From positions 1 to 64,000 of the forward strand of contig JASGDN010000025.1 in the NCBI GenBank assembly GCA_049841275.1: a stretch of DNA of 64,000 nt, read 5' to 3'. Every line of letters starts with the position of its first letter. Position 1 is the first letter of the stretch. The position numbers and the translations under genes are program-made. The notes under the pieces are model-generated. The model did no database searches. It saw only the letters and a list, made by a program, of their open reading frames with translations, and was not told where the DNA came from. Source of the DNA: JASGDN01 sp049841275 (GTDB lineage Bacteria; Chloroflexota; Chloroflexia; Thermomicrobiales; UBA6265). Of this stretch, positions 51,708-60,124 are shown one piece after another.

Positions 51708-52685
51708 TTATTTGCCCGCGGTAGGGTCCGTCTGCGGCGTCTCCGGTCCGGTGGGATCGCCCCGCCACGGGCCGACCGGGCGGCCACCACGATCGCGCCC
51801 GTCATGCCCGTGCCGGCCACGTCCGCGTGGATTGGCGTCCGCGTTGACGATCACCGTGTCGATATGGACCATCGGGGCGCGTTCGCCGCGATCTCGCGAG
51901 CGGCCGCGGTGTCCGCACCCATGCCGGCCGCGTGGGCCGAATGGACGGCCTTCCTCCGGCTCGTCGAATGCCGGGCGGCCAGGGCGTGGTCCTCGTTCCT
52001 CGCGCGCATCAGCCCCGTCGTCGCCCGCGAACCGGGCGGCGAAGGCGTGCATGCGTTCGCGAAGGCGGTCGTCGCCACGTGGATCGAAGCCGCGCATCGG
52101 GCCGCGGCGTCCGAAGCTGCGGCCCCGGCCAGGGCCACCCCGATGGTCGCCGCCGTCGGGACCGGGACCCCATTCCGCACCTGGGCGCGGGCCTTCCGGC
52201 GCCAGCTCGATCAGGGCCCCGAGCACTGCGCGGGATGCCTCGATCTGCTCCGGCGTGACTTTCTCCGCGAGTGCTGCGTTCAGGCCATCGATGGCGGTGC
52301 GGACTGCGTCGGCAGCGGCTTGCCCGCGCTCGGTGAGGGCGACACGCATGCGCCGCCGGTCCTCCGGATCGACCTCGCGGACGATATAGCCGCGTTCGAC
52401 CAGCGTGTCGATCAGTTGGGTGCCGTGCTGGCGGGAGATGCGTCCCGTGCGCAGGACGTGGGCGAGTGCCGTAGGCGCGCCTCCCTCGTCGATCCGGCGC
52501 AGGACGGAGACGCCGCGCATCGGCAGGTCGTCCATCTCCGCCGCTTCCAGGGCGACGGCGACGGCGATGTCGTAGACACGCCCGGCTCGCGCGAGCAACT
52601 GGTGGAGCGAGACGGGCTCCTCGGGTGTGGTGTCGGTGGTATCGGGCGTCTCGTCAGGGGTGATTGGTGTTTCGTTGGGTTCCAT
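51708..52685 (-). CDS. MarR-family regulator with long Gly/Arg/Asp-rich tail
   Basis: This 325-residue protein has a winged-helix MarR core in residues about 25-160 (RGVSVLRRIDEGG, TALAHVLRTGRISRQHGTQLIDTL, VREVDPEDRRRMRVALTERG). About 165 residues of disordered tail follow, rich in Gly, Arg, Asp, Pro and His (e.g. GGPGRGRSFGRRGPMRGFD, RHGCGHRGRSRDRGE). MarR proteins are normally about 150 residues. The tail may bind metal, nucleic acid or mediate condensation; this is inference. The ATG at 52685 follows a clear promoter. Confidence 0.88.
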   Translation of the reverse strand: MEPNETPITPDETPDTTDTTPEEPVSLHQLLARAGRVYDIAVAVALEAAEMDDLPMRGVSVLRRIDEGGAPTALAHVLRTGRISRQHGTQLIDTLVERGYIVREVDPEDRRRMRVALTERGQAAADAVRTAIDGLNAALAEKVTPEQIEASRAVLGALIELAPEGPRPGAEWGPGPDGGDHRGGPGRGRSFGRRGPMRGFDPRGDDRLRERMHAFAARFAGDDGADAREERGPRPGRPAFDEPEEGRPFGPRGRHGCGHRGRSRDRGERAPMVHIDTVIVNADANPRGRGRHGHDGRDRGGRPVGPWRGDPTGPETPQTDPTAGK

Positions 52686-52737
52686 GTGTGTGGGTTTCCT
52701 TTTCACTGCGATCGTTTGCGTTTATCCATTCATTCTG

Positions 52738-52778
52738 TGAACAGTTCATAGTATGTACTAAATGGATTGGTATGTCAA
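52738..52778 (-). promoter_or_regulatory. marR promoter with overlapping palindrome
   Basis: On the minus strand TTGACA (52778-52773), a 17-base spacer and CATACT (52755-52750) form a promoter. TGAAC-A-GTTCA (52738-52748) lies just beyond the -10 where a repressor would block initiation. Its GTGAAC half-site also occurs in the tetR operators. Confidence 0.7.
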
Positions 52779-52868
52779 CCCCCTTCACGACGGGATGTTC
52801 GTCGGGCATGGCGAACCCCCGGAACGCGATATTCCGGGGTTCGCCATCCGGGCTGTATGGAGCGGGAA

Positions 52869-53636
52869 TCAGGTGGCGGGACTGGGGTCCGTGCAACCGC
52901 ACGCCGGGGCCGGGCCGGACTGGATCGGCTCGTCGCTGACCATCAGGTCGTAGTCCCCCATCGGGACCAGTCCGCGCAGGACATCCTCGTCATCGCGGCC
53001 TGGCATACGGTCGAATGCGCCGCCTTCCGCCATCCCCTCCGCGATCACCGCCACTTGAGACGAGGTCGCCTTGTGGTCGAGTGCGAACCCGGCAAACTTC
53101 TGCAGGCGCTTGCCGAGGGCGGCGTTGGAGGTCTCGCCGGTGCCTGCGACGATGATACCCGTGGTTCCGTCGCGCATGAAGAGGATCCCGGATGCCTCCG
53201 TTTCGCTGCCGGCTGCGTCGGACATCAGGTATATCGTGCCGTCATCGCCGAGATCGGGGAGGTTCGTGGCGGTGAGGTCCGCTGGCCGTTCCCCGATGAT
53301 CGCCCCGGCCATGAGCGAACCTGCCGTGAGCTTCCAGGCGTTCTCGGCGTCGGCCTCGGTGGCGAACTGGAGGATCGTGATCGTGGCGGCGGTCATGCCG
53401 TGGTCGCGGTCTTCCGGTGCGCTGATCGGCGGGGCTTCCAGGTGGCCGTCGAACTCGTCCTCGAAGGTGTACCGGCGGGCGTAGGCGCTGTTCAGCCCGT
53501 CGAGGGAGGCGATCATTTCTTCCGGCGACGTCTGGGCTGCGCTTGCGTGCGCCACGGACAGCAGGCTGCCGGCGAGCATCGAGAGAGGCAGAGGGCCAGC
53601 GCTGCAATGGCGCGGAGGTGGAAAACCCGGTTGCAT
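52869..53636 (-). CDS. Exported protein of unknown function with apparent frameshift in its signal peptide
   Basis: The body of this protein (from LAGSLLSVAHASAAQTSPEEM) is intact and unrecognised. It is a mixed alpha/beta domain with repeated TATNLPDLG and TAATITILQFA-like strands and a C-terminal CGC. In this frame the first 15 residues (MQPGFPPPRHCSAGP) are not signal-like. In another frame, starting at 53653 or 53647, MSISCNRVFHLRAIAALALC is an ideal signal start. Joining the two at the GAGAGAG tract (53581-53587) would restore a complete signal peptide. A two-base slippage or sequencing error is likely. Confidence 0.65.
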   Translation of the reverse strand: MQPGFPPPRHCSAGPLPLSMLAGSLLSVAHASAAQTSPEEMIASLDGLNSAYARRYTFEDEFDGHLEAPPISAPEDRDHGMTAATITILQFATEADAENAWKLTAGSLMAGAIIGERPADLTATNLPDLGDDGTIYLMSDAAGSETEASGILFMRDGTTGIIVAGTGETSNAALGKRLQKFAGFALDHKATSSQVAVIAEGMAEGGAFDRMPGRDDEDVLRGLVPMGDYDLMVSDEPIQSGPAPACGCTDPSPAT

Positions 53637-53814
53637 GAGATCGACATCGGCACGATGTGTCCTTTCGTTCGACCGAGACCCGGCGCGGATAGCCTGCACG
53701 CCGCTCCCGCGCATTTCGCGTTTGAAGAGGGACGCTGTCGTGTGGATGGAGGTTCCAGGAACTTGCAGGATCGGCCGTGCGGCCGACGGGATGTGCGCGA
53801 TCTGTCCCGGCCGG

Positions 53815-54126
53815 TCACACCTTTTCGGGGAATCCCTTTCCTCCGTCGAGATCCAGCACGAACGGCCCGTTGATTCCGGAGATCAGGGGCATCGTTTGCG
53901 TGATGAGCGCGCGTGTTTGTGGGTCTTCGAGCGAGGCATCGTGCCCATCCTTGCCTGTCCATACCTCCCAGACACCGATGGCGCCGGTCGCGACATTGCG
54001 GCCGACGAGGTAATGCAGGCAAGCGGCGACCGGGGTCATCTGGGCGGCGGCCTCCGTCAATGCAGCGAGCAGGTCATCGCCCTTTCCCCCGGCTGGCTGG
54101 AACTCGGTGTAGCTTGCGTAGGTCAT
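53815..54126 (-). CDS. Antibiotic biosynthesis monooxygenase (ABM) domain protein
   Basis: The 103-residue ferredoxin-like-fold protein begins MTYASYTEFQPAGGKGDDLL, with LVGRNVATGAIGVWEVW and ALITQTMPLISG, matching the ABM/YgiN quinol monooxygenase group, usually dimeric and cofactor-free. GGGAGG lies very close to the ATG. It lies 13 bases after the ABC substrate-binding gene's stop. Confidence 0.85.
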   Translation of the reverse strand: MTYASYTEFQPAGGKGDDLLAALTEAAAQMTPVAACLHYLVGRNVATGAIGVWEVWTGKDGHDASLEDPQTRALITQTMPLISGINGPFVLDLDGGKGFPEKV

Positions 54127-54139
54127 ATTCCTCCCCTGT

Positions 54140-56002
54140 TCAGTTGGACGTGTCTTTCGTCCAGTTCGCGATATTCCAGTACGGCATCTCGAACGAACTC
54201 GGCAGGATCGCGTCGTGGTCGAGCGATTCTGCGATCGCGTAGACCGCCGACGAGCGCTGCACGAGCGGGATGCCCGCCACATCGCGCACCGCGATGTCGT
54301 TCATCCGCACGAAGAGGTCCACCAGGCGTTCCGGATCGGTCTGCGTGGATGCCTCGTCGTAGAGCGCATCGAAGTCCGGGTTCACGTAGCGTTGCTGGTT
54401 CACGCCGGTCCAGCCGTTCGCCTTCTGCGCCACATTCCCGTCCTGCGGTCCTGCGTACCAGACGAAGAAATAGTTGAGCGGGAAGGGGGTATCCGGCCCA
54501 TCAGCCCACATCTGCACGTCGTTGTAGAAGTGGGTCATGCCCTGGTCGTTGCCGGGGGAGCCATCGAAGAAGGTGCCGGGATCGACCTCGATCAGCTCGG
54601 TCTTGATCCCCACCTTCTCCCAGTTCGCCTTGATCACCTGCTGCGTCTTCTGGCGCACGGCGTTCACCGAGGTTGCGTAGGTGACGGCCAGCTCCTTGCC
54701 GTCCTTCCGGCGGGTTCCGTTCCCCTCGCGCGTCCAGCCAGCCTCGTCGAGCAGGCGGTTCGCCTCGTCGGGATCGTATCGCCAGCGATTGTTCGGCGAG
54801 GCGTATTCCGGCACGCCGACGAGGAAATCGGAGGCCGCTTCCTCGCCCGGCAGGTAAAGGCGTTCTACCAGGGTCTTCTTGTCGATCGCCAGGGAGAAGG
54901 CCTGGCGCACGCGGATGTCGGTGAAGAATGGGTGGGGGGTCCCCAGTTTCGCGCGTTCGCCGTCCACCGCGGTGTGGGGATCGCAGAAGTTGAGGAGCAG
55001 CCGTTCGAGACTGGAGCCCGGCCGCACGACGATCTCGCCGCGCTTGCCGCTGCCGTTCAGTTCGGCGAGGATCTCCGGCTCCAGTTGGAGGGCGGGCGCG
55101 AAGTCGTAGTCGCCAGTCTGCACCACCGCACGGGCGGCGGATGGCGCATCGCCGCCGCCTTTCAGGACGACCTTCGCGAAGAAGGGCTTGCCCGGTTCGC
55201 GATAGGCCGGGTTCGCGGCGAAGACCGCCTGGTCGCCGGGTGCGAAGGACTCCACCACGAATGGTCCGGTGCCGATCGGCTTCAGCGAGAAGGCGTCGTG
55301 CGCGGCCTGTCCGCCCCCGTCGAGGATGTGTTTCGGGTAGATCGCGCCCCAGTTCGTCCCGCTGAACGGGATGTACCAGCCCGGCTGCGGGGCGGCGTAC
55401 GTGATCCTGGCGGTGAGGTCGTCCACGGCTTCGATGCGGTCGATCGCCTCGTATTGGCCGACGGCGGCGGTGGGATTCGCGGGATCGACCAGCCACTGCC
55501 AGGTGAAGACGATGTCTTCGGCCGTCAGCGGTTCGCCATCGTTCCAGGTGATGCCGGGAGTCAGCGTGTAGGTGACGTGCGTGAGGTCGGCGGCGAGGAG
55601 GCCGTTCGCGATCGACGGCACCTGTGTGACGAGGCGCGGGAGCAGGCTGCCGTCCGGCGCGTACGACATCAGCGGCTCGCTGACGAGCGCGGCAGCCATC
55701 TTGTCCTTCTTGCCGGTGGCAGCGTGGGAACTGAGCGTGGTCGGCGCCTGCCATTGCAGGATGCGCAGGTCACCGCCCTCGCCCCGTTGCTGGTCAGGGC
55801 GGACGCCGGGATCGAGCGTGATGCCGGCGTCCGCGTCCGGTGTCTGTGCGAGGGCGGCGGGCAGGTTGGCGACCATCTGGGCAACGATGGGCGATATCCC
55901 GAGGGCGGCGGCACGCGCGAGGAAGGTCCGGCGGTCGATCTGGCCGGTGCGGAAGGCTCGGGTGAGGGCAGGCAGGAACGTGGTCAAGGCGGATGCTCCC
56001 AC
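54140..56002 (-). CDS. Peptide-type ABC transporter substrate-binding protein (family 5), lone
   Basis: The roughly 620-residue exported receptor has a Tat-like signal (IDRRTFLARAAALGISPIVAQMV, cleavage near ALAQTPD). Motifs LTPGITWNDGEPLTAEDIVFTW and VRQAFSLAIDKKTLVERLYL mark the SBP_bac_5 family. No permease or ATPase is adjacent, so it must share a transporter elsewhere. The start may be the GTG at 56002 or the TTG at 55987, which has GGGAG eight bases upstream. Confidence 0.9.
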   Translation of the reverse strand: MGASALTTFLPALTRAFRTGQIDRRTFLARAAALGISPIVAQMVANLPAALAQTPDADAGITLDPGVRPDQQRGEGGDLRILQWQAPTTLSSHAATGKKDKMAAALVSEPLMSYAPDGSLLPRLVTQVPSIANGLLAADLTHVTYTLTPGITWNDGEPLTAEDIVFTWQWLVDPANPTAAVGQYEAIDRIEAVDDLTARITYAAPQPGWYIPFSGTNWGAIYPKHILDGGGQAAHDAFSLKPIGTGPFVVESFAPGDQAVFAANPAYREPGKPFFAKVVLKGGGDAPSAARAVVQTGDYDFAPALQLEPEILAELNGSGKRGEIVVRPGSSLERLLLNFCDPHTAVDGERAKLGTPHPFFTDIRVRQAFSLAIDKKTLVERLYLPGEEAASDFLVGVPEYASPNNRWRYDPDEANRLLDEAGWTREGNGTRRKDGKELAVTYATSVNAVRQKTQQVIKANWEKVGIKTELIEVDPGTFFDGSPGNDQGMTHFYNDVQMWADGPDTPFPLNYFFVWYAGPQDGNVAQKANGWTGVNQQRYVNPDFDALYDEASTQTDPERLVDLFVRMNDIAVRDVAGIPLVQRSSAVYAIAESLDHDAILPSSFEMPYWNIANWTKDTSN

Positions 56003-56095
56003 GAATGCAAAACCCGGTGCCGATGAAGGCGGCCGGGCATCGACATGACGCGGGTATCGTACCCGGTTTCTCCCGCTTTGCCTCCCGGCATCCGG

Positions 56096-56614
56096 TCAGT
56101 GGCCGCCCAGCCGCGTCACGTCTCCTACCCGTACCATGACCTCTTCTCGCCAGTTCTGCGTACACATGAAGTCGTAGAATCCCGGCCGGGAGAAATGCTG
56201 GACGAATGTCTGGCCAGCCGGAACCACCCAGGGGCCTGCCCGCTGCGTCACCACATCGTCGTTGCGGATTTCGATGGTCGCCGTGTCGACGTGGTCGAAG
56301 ATGATCTGCCGCGGGATAGGAATCGCGGAATCCACCAGCGGCGTCCGGCCGGAGGTGGATGCGCCCTTCGGGATGACGAACACCATGACCGATGCGTCGG
56401 CTGCCGGCATGAGGCCAAATCCATTGTCCGGCCCCCACGCCAGCACCGTCGCGAATGCCAGCAGCACGGCCATGCCGAGCGCGCCGCAGGTATAGGCGCG
56501 GCGGCGCGAATTTCCCCATTGGGATAGCCCCGTCCCCGAGGTGAGGGCATGACGGGAGGCTCTGGCGCGTTCGTGAGGCAGGTGGGAGCCGGTGGCCGGG
56601 GCAGATTCGTTCAT
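56096..56614 (-). CDS. Membrane-anchored cupredoxin-like protein
   Basis: The 172-residue protein has a charged N-terminus, a membrane span at about residues 40-60 (YTCGALGMAVLLAFATVLAW) and an outer cupredoxin-like domain. FDHVDTATIEIRNDDVV and FSRPGFYDFMCTQNW match the strands around the copper site. The usual His four residues after the Cys is missing (CTQNWREEVM), so copper binding may be altered or lost. Start at ATG 56614; ribosome site weak. Confidence 0.75.
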   Translation of the reverse strand: MNESAPATGSHLPHERARASRHALTSGTGLSQWGNSRRRAYTCGALGMAVLLAFATVLAWGPDNGFGLMPAADASVMVFVIPKGASTSGRTPLVDSAIPIPRQIIFDHVDTATIEIRNDDVVTQRAGPWVVPAGQTFVQHFSRPGFYDFMCTQNWREEVMVRVGDVTRLGGH

Positions 56615-56703
56615 GACACTACCCGGATCGAGAGCGGGAACGGCCGACTCCCTCAGTATAGAACGCGGTGGACTCCCGGCAGACGCGACATCGTCTGGAT
56701 GAA

Positions 56704-56782
56704 GGCAGGCGCCGTGCGATCGCACGGCGCCTGCCCAACCCCGCCACCCGTCCTGTGGGCACGCGTGGCGGGTGGCGGGGTT
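56704..56782. terminator. Tandem palindromes after the metal ABC operon
   Basis: First, on the operon side, AACCCCGCCACCCG (56737-56750) pairs with CGGGTGGCGGGGTT (56769-56782). Then comes a perfect 32-bp palindrome with GGCAGGCGCCGTGCGA arms (56704-56735). The first stem begins six bases past the permease stop, so the pair is a likely transcription terminator. Confidence 0.75.
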
Positions 56783-56787
56783 CTCTC

Positions 56788-57717
56788 TCAGATGGCGATC
56801 CTATCGACCTCCCGGCCGGGAATGGGGCGGGAATCCCGTGCCGGCGAGGCAGTGCGACGCGCCCGGAGGCGCTGTCCCCGGAAGCCATGCTTCGGAGCCA
56901 GGAACATCGTCATCACAAACACCAGCGTCAGGGTGACGACGATGCATCCCCCCGTAGATGCATTCAGGTGATAGCTCAGGAAGGCGCCGACGACGGAGGA
57001 CGCGGCGCTGACCGCGGAGGCGATGACGAGCATCCGGTCGAAGCGGTCGGTCAGCATGAACGCGATCGCACCGGGGGTGATCAGCATCGACACGACCAGA
57101 ATCACCCCGACCGTCTGGAATGCGCTGACGACGGTGAGCGCCAGCAGCACCAGCAGGAGCGACGAGAGGAAGGCCGGGTTCAGGCCGATCGAGCGGGCGT
57201 GGTTGACGTCGAAGCAGAAGAGCATGAGATCCCTTCGGAAGACGAAGCCGCCCAGGATCAGGGCAACCGCGCCGATCGCGAAGGTTTGCTGCATGTCGCT
57301 CGTCGTGATGCCCAGGATCGATCCCAGCAGGATATGCGTGAAATGGACCGTGCTCACCACCTTCGTGACGAGGATGAGGCCGAGTGCGAAAAACCCGGTG
57401 AAGACGATGCCGATGGTCGCGTCCTCCTTGATCCTGGTATGCGCCCGGATGAAGGAGATGGATGCCACCGAGCAGATGCCGGCAATGAAGGCGCCGACGG
57501 CGAACGGGATGCCGACCACGTAGGCGAGGACGACCCCCGGCAGCACGGCGTGTGACAGCGCATCCCCGAGCAGCGACCATCCCTTCAATGTCACATAGCA
57601 CGAAAGCACGGCGGAGACGACGCCAATGAAGGCGGAGACGAGGACGGCCCGGCGCATGAATTCGTATTGCATCGGGTCCGCGAACCACCGCCAGATCGTA
57701 TCGAGGAGGTCCATCAT
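56788..57717 (-). CDS. Manganese/zinc ABC transporter permease (ZnuB/MntB type)
   Basis: The 309-residue metal permease of the ABC-3 family has about eight spans. DTIWRWFADPMQYEFMRRA, KGWSLLGDALSHAVLPGVVLAY and MLITPGAIAFMLTDRFDRML are diagnostic. The ATG overlaps the ATPase stop (ATGA). The C-terminal 45 residues are a hydrophilic Arg-rich extension. It imports Mn2+ or Zn2+ with the two genes upstream. Confidence 0.94.
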   Translation of the reverse strand: MMDLLDTIWRWFADPMQYEFMRRAVLVSAFIGVVSAVLSCYVTLKGWSLLGDALSHAVLPGVVLAYVVGIPFAVGAFIAGICSVASISFIRAHTRIKEDATIGIVFTGFFALGLILVTKVVSTVHFTHILLGSILGITTSDMQQTFAIGAVALILGGFVFRRDLMLFCFDVNHARSIGLNPAFLSSLLLVLLALTVVSAFQTVGVILVVSMLITPGAIAFMLTDRFDRMLVIASAVSAASSVVGAFLSYHLNASTGGCIVVTLTLVFVMTMFLAPKHGFRGQRLRARRTASPARDSRPIPGREVDRIAI

Positions 57718-58517
57718 GATGCTTCCATAATGAGAACGGGGGCGTCCGGATCGCGCTGGCCGGCCTGGATCACGGGGAGCGCCCCGCCGAATGTCCGCGT
57801 CAGGTTCGCGACGGTGAACGTCGTGTGGGTCGGACCGGCGGCAACGACCGTGCCGTTGATGAGGGCGACCTGATCGCAGAAGTCCGCGACCGACCCGAGG
57901 TCGTGGGTGGAGATGAGAACGGTATGCTCCTCGGCACGGAGATCCTTCAGGAGGTCGACGATGGCCGTCTGGGTCGTGGTGTCGACGCCGGCCAGCGGTT
58001 CGTCGAGCAGCATGACGGACCCCTGCTGGGCCAACGCGCGGGCAAGGAACGCGCGCTTCCGTTGCCCGCCGGACAGCTCGCCGATCTGGCGGTCCCGGAA
58101 GGGCGTCATCTGGAGCCGCTCGATCGCCTCGTCGACCACGCGCCGGTCTTTGGCGCTCGGGATGCGCCGGATACCCATGTATCCGTACCGTCCCATCATG
58201 ACGACATCGGCGACGCTGACCGGGAAGTTCCAGTCGATGTCCTCCGACTGCGGCATGTACACGACCTGGTTCAGCCGTTGGGCCTGGCGGGGGGATCGTC
58301 CCCGGATGGACACGGTTCCCGATGCCATCGGGACCGTGCCCATCAGGACCTTGAACAGGGTCGACTTTCCTCCGCCGTTGACACCGATGAGTCCGCACAG
58401 GGAGCCGGCGCGCAACTCCAGGGAGGCGTCGTGCAGGGCAACGTTGCCGTTGGGATAGACGACGGTGGCATTCCGGACGGCAATGGCGGGCGGGTCGGGG
58501 TTCGTTGGCGCTGACAT
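57714..58517 (-). CDS. Manganese/zinc ABC transporter ATP-binding protein
   Basis: The 267-residue ATPase has Walker A GVNGGGKST, Q-loop YMPQSEDIDWNFPVSV (typical of Mn/Zn/Fe transporters), signature LSGGQRKRAFLARAL and Walker B VMLLDEPLAGVD. AGGAG lies eight bases before the ATG. It is encoded between the receptor and the permease as one operon. Confidence 0.95.
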   Translation of the reverse strand: MSAPTNPDPPAIAVRNATVVYPNGNVALHDASLELRAGSLCGLIGVNGGGKSTLFKVLMGTVPMASGTVSIRGRSPRQAQRLNQVVYMPQSEDIDWNFPVSVADVVMMGRYGYMGIRRIPSAKDRRVVDEAIERLQMTPFRDRQIGELSGGQRKRAFLARALAQQGSVMLLDEPLAGVDTTTQTAIVDLLKDLRAEEHTVLISTHDLGSVADFCDQVALINGTVVAAGPTHTTFTVANLTRTFGGALPVIQAGQRDPDAPVLIMEAS

Positions 58518-58531
58518 TGGACGCGCTCCTC

Positions 58532-59503
58532 TCAGGCGGCGGCCGTGGCCGCGTCCGGCGCGTGTCCGGTGAGCCCGGTGACGATCGTCACGGCATCGTA
58601 TTCGAGCAGCTTCAGGTAGGTTGGGGCGTCGCCGTCCGCTTCGGTCAATGAATCGACGTAGAGGGAGCCGCCGAATCGCGCTCCGGTCTCGGCCGCCACC
58701 TCGTGCTGGGCATCGGCATTCACCGTGCTTTCGCAGAAGACCGCCGGGATCTGGTCCCCGGTGACGGTGTCGATGACCTTGGCGATCTGCTGGGGCGTGC
58801 CTTCGTTCTCCGCGTTGATCTCCCAGAGGTAGACCTCCTTCAGGCCGAAGTCCCGCGCCAGGTAGGAGAAGGCCCCTTCGCAGGTGACCAGGGCGCGCTG
58901 GTTCTCCGGCAGGGTGCTCAACTCGCTCTTGAGCGTGGTGTCGATTCCCATCAACGTGGCGGAATACGCTGCGGCGTTCGCGTTGTAGGTGTCCGCATTC
59001 GCCGGATCGAGCGCGACGAGCGCCTTCCGGATGTTCTCGACGTAGATCAGCCCGTTCTTCGGCGACATCCAGGCGTGCGGGTTCGGCTTGCCGTCGTACT
59101 CACCGCCGCTGATCTCGATCGGCTCGACGCCGTCCGAGACGACGACGGAGGGAACGTCCTTGACCTGCGAGAAGAACTTGTCGAACCAGCGTTCGAGCCC
59201 GAGCCCATTGACCAGCACGAGGTCAGCGCTCTGCGCCTTGACGATGTCATCGGGGGCCGGCTCGTAGTCGTGGATTTCGGCGCCTGGGCGGGTGATGGAT
59301 TCGACATCGACCTTGTCGCCGCCGACGTTCTGGGCGATGTCCTGCAGGATGGTGAAGGTGGTGAGGACCTTGAGCTTGGCGGGAGTGTCGTCCGCGGCGA
59401 CGCTTCGGCTGAGCCCCAGCCCGCCGATACCGCTGGCAAAGAGCAGGAACGCCAACACCGCCGATATCGTCAGCGTTCGTCTGGAATGGTGTGTGTGTGT
59501 CAT
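58532..59503 (-). CDS. Manganese/zinc ABC transporter substrate-binding lipoprotein-like protein
   Basis: This 323-residue receptor of the cluster A-I (PsaA/MntC/ZnuA) family has a cleavable signal with a hydrophobic core (LTISAVLAFLLFASGIGG). The metal ligands are visible as His in GAEIHDYEP, His in PNPHAWMSP, Glu in VTCEGAFSY and Asp in YVDSLTE, the set of PsaA-type Mn proteins. It lacks the His-rich loop usual in ZnuA, so manganese is slightly favoured. GGGGAGG precedes the ATG. Confidence 0.92.
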   Translation of the reverse strand: MTHTHHSRRTLTISAVLAFLLFASGIGGLGLSRSVAADDTPAKLKVLTTFTILQDIAQNVGGDKVDVESITRPGAEIHDYEPAPDDIVKAQSADLVLVNGLGLERWFDKFFSQVKDVPSVVVSDGVEPIEISGGEYDGKPNPHAWMSPKNGLIYVENIRKALVALDPANADTYNANAAAYSATLMGIDTTLKSELSTLPENQRALVTCEGAFSYLARDFGLKEVYLWEINAENEGTPQQIAKVIDTVTGDQIPAVFCESTVNADAQHEVAAETGARFGGSLYVDSLTEADGDAPTYLKLLEYDAVTIVTGLTGHAPDAATAAA

Positions 59504-59547
59504 GACTGACCTCCCCGATCAGGATCGTAGTATTGAAAACACCGATA

Positions 59548-59563
59548 ATTAGTTTTGGCTAAT
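59548..59563. promoter_or_regulatory. MntR/DtxR-like operator upstream of the metal ABC operon
   Basis: ATTAG-TTTTGG-CTAAT is an inverted repeat 45-60 bases upstream of the receptor ATG, in an AT-rich patch. A further TCCTAA follows, giving the TTAGGATTAG half expected for DtxR-family boxes on the minus strand. No dtxR/mntR gene is in the window. Confidence 0.6.
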
Positions 59564-59751
59564 CCTAATCAGTGTGGTCGGAACACGGCAAGGCCCAGGC
59601 TGCAGGTTGTGTAGCAGTTCATGATCGATACGCTGTCTCAGATGGAATCCGGATGGACCGTGCGTGTTCAGGACGCGACGGGTCTACCGCCGAGAGATGG
59701 CCATCATACGCCGTAGATGCGGCCCTCGCAGCTGCGGTCGGTGGCCGCCCG

Positions 59752-59814
59752 GCGCATTGCGGCGGGACTTCGGACCACACGCGGTCGACCATGCGCATTG
59801 CGGCGAGGCTTCGG
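59752..59814 (+). repeat. Short direct repeat
   Basis: GCGCATTGCGGCGGGACTTC at 59752 recurs as GCGCATTGCGGCGAGGCTTC at 59793, 41 bases later, with two changes over 22 bases. It lies in an otherwise featureless stretch (59580-59890). Confidence 0.5.
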
Positions 59815-59899
59815 GCCGACATCCTTCGTCCTTCGGCCGGCTCGGTGGACTGCCCAGCCTACCCTGGCATGCAGCGAGGTCAACCGTCACACATCATCC

Positions 59900-60124
59900 C
59901 ATGTCATGCTGAACCCTTCGGCTTCGCTCAGGATAAACTCCGTGAAGCACCCCCGTGCGAAGCACAATCGACCGGAGGTCGATATCCAGAGAGCGAACTT
60001 CTCGGATCGCGTGTCTGCCCGGAGAGCCCTGATTGGCACGGATTGACCCATGCAATCACCGGTTTTCCGGCTGCGCCGGAAGTGCTTCGCACGGGGGTTC
60101 TTCGCTTCGCTCAGAATGACAGGG
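59900..60124. repeat. Dispersed repeat family A, complete copy
   Basis: The left arm begins CATGTCATGCTGAACCCTTC and includes CAATCGACCGGAGGTCGATA. The right arm has GTGCTTCGCACGGGGGTTC and ends TCGCTTCGCTCAGAATGACA. A GGTTTTCCGGCTGCGCCGGA stem is inside. A related mini-element GTCCTGAGCGCGGTCGAAGG lies at 60260. The 890-base gap between the metal transporter and the PHP gene is otherwise without a gene. Confidence 0.8.

Noticed and set aside
54215..56026. 603-codon plus-strand frame opposite the lone binding protein
   Set aside because: No recognisable motif; mirrors the substrate-binding gene codons.
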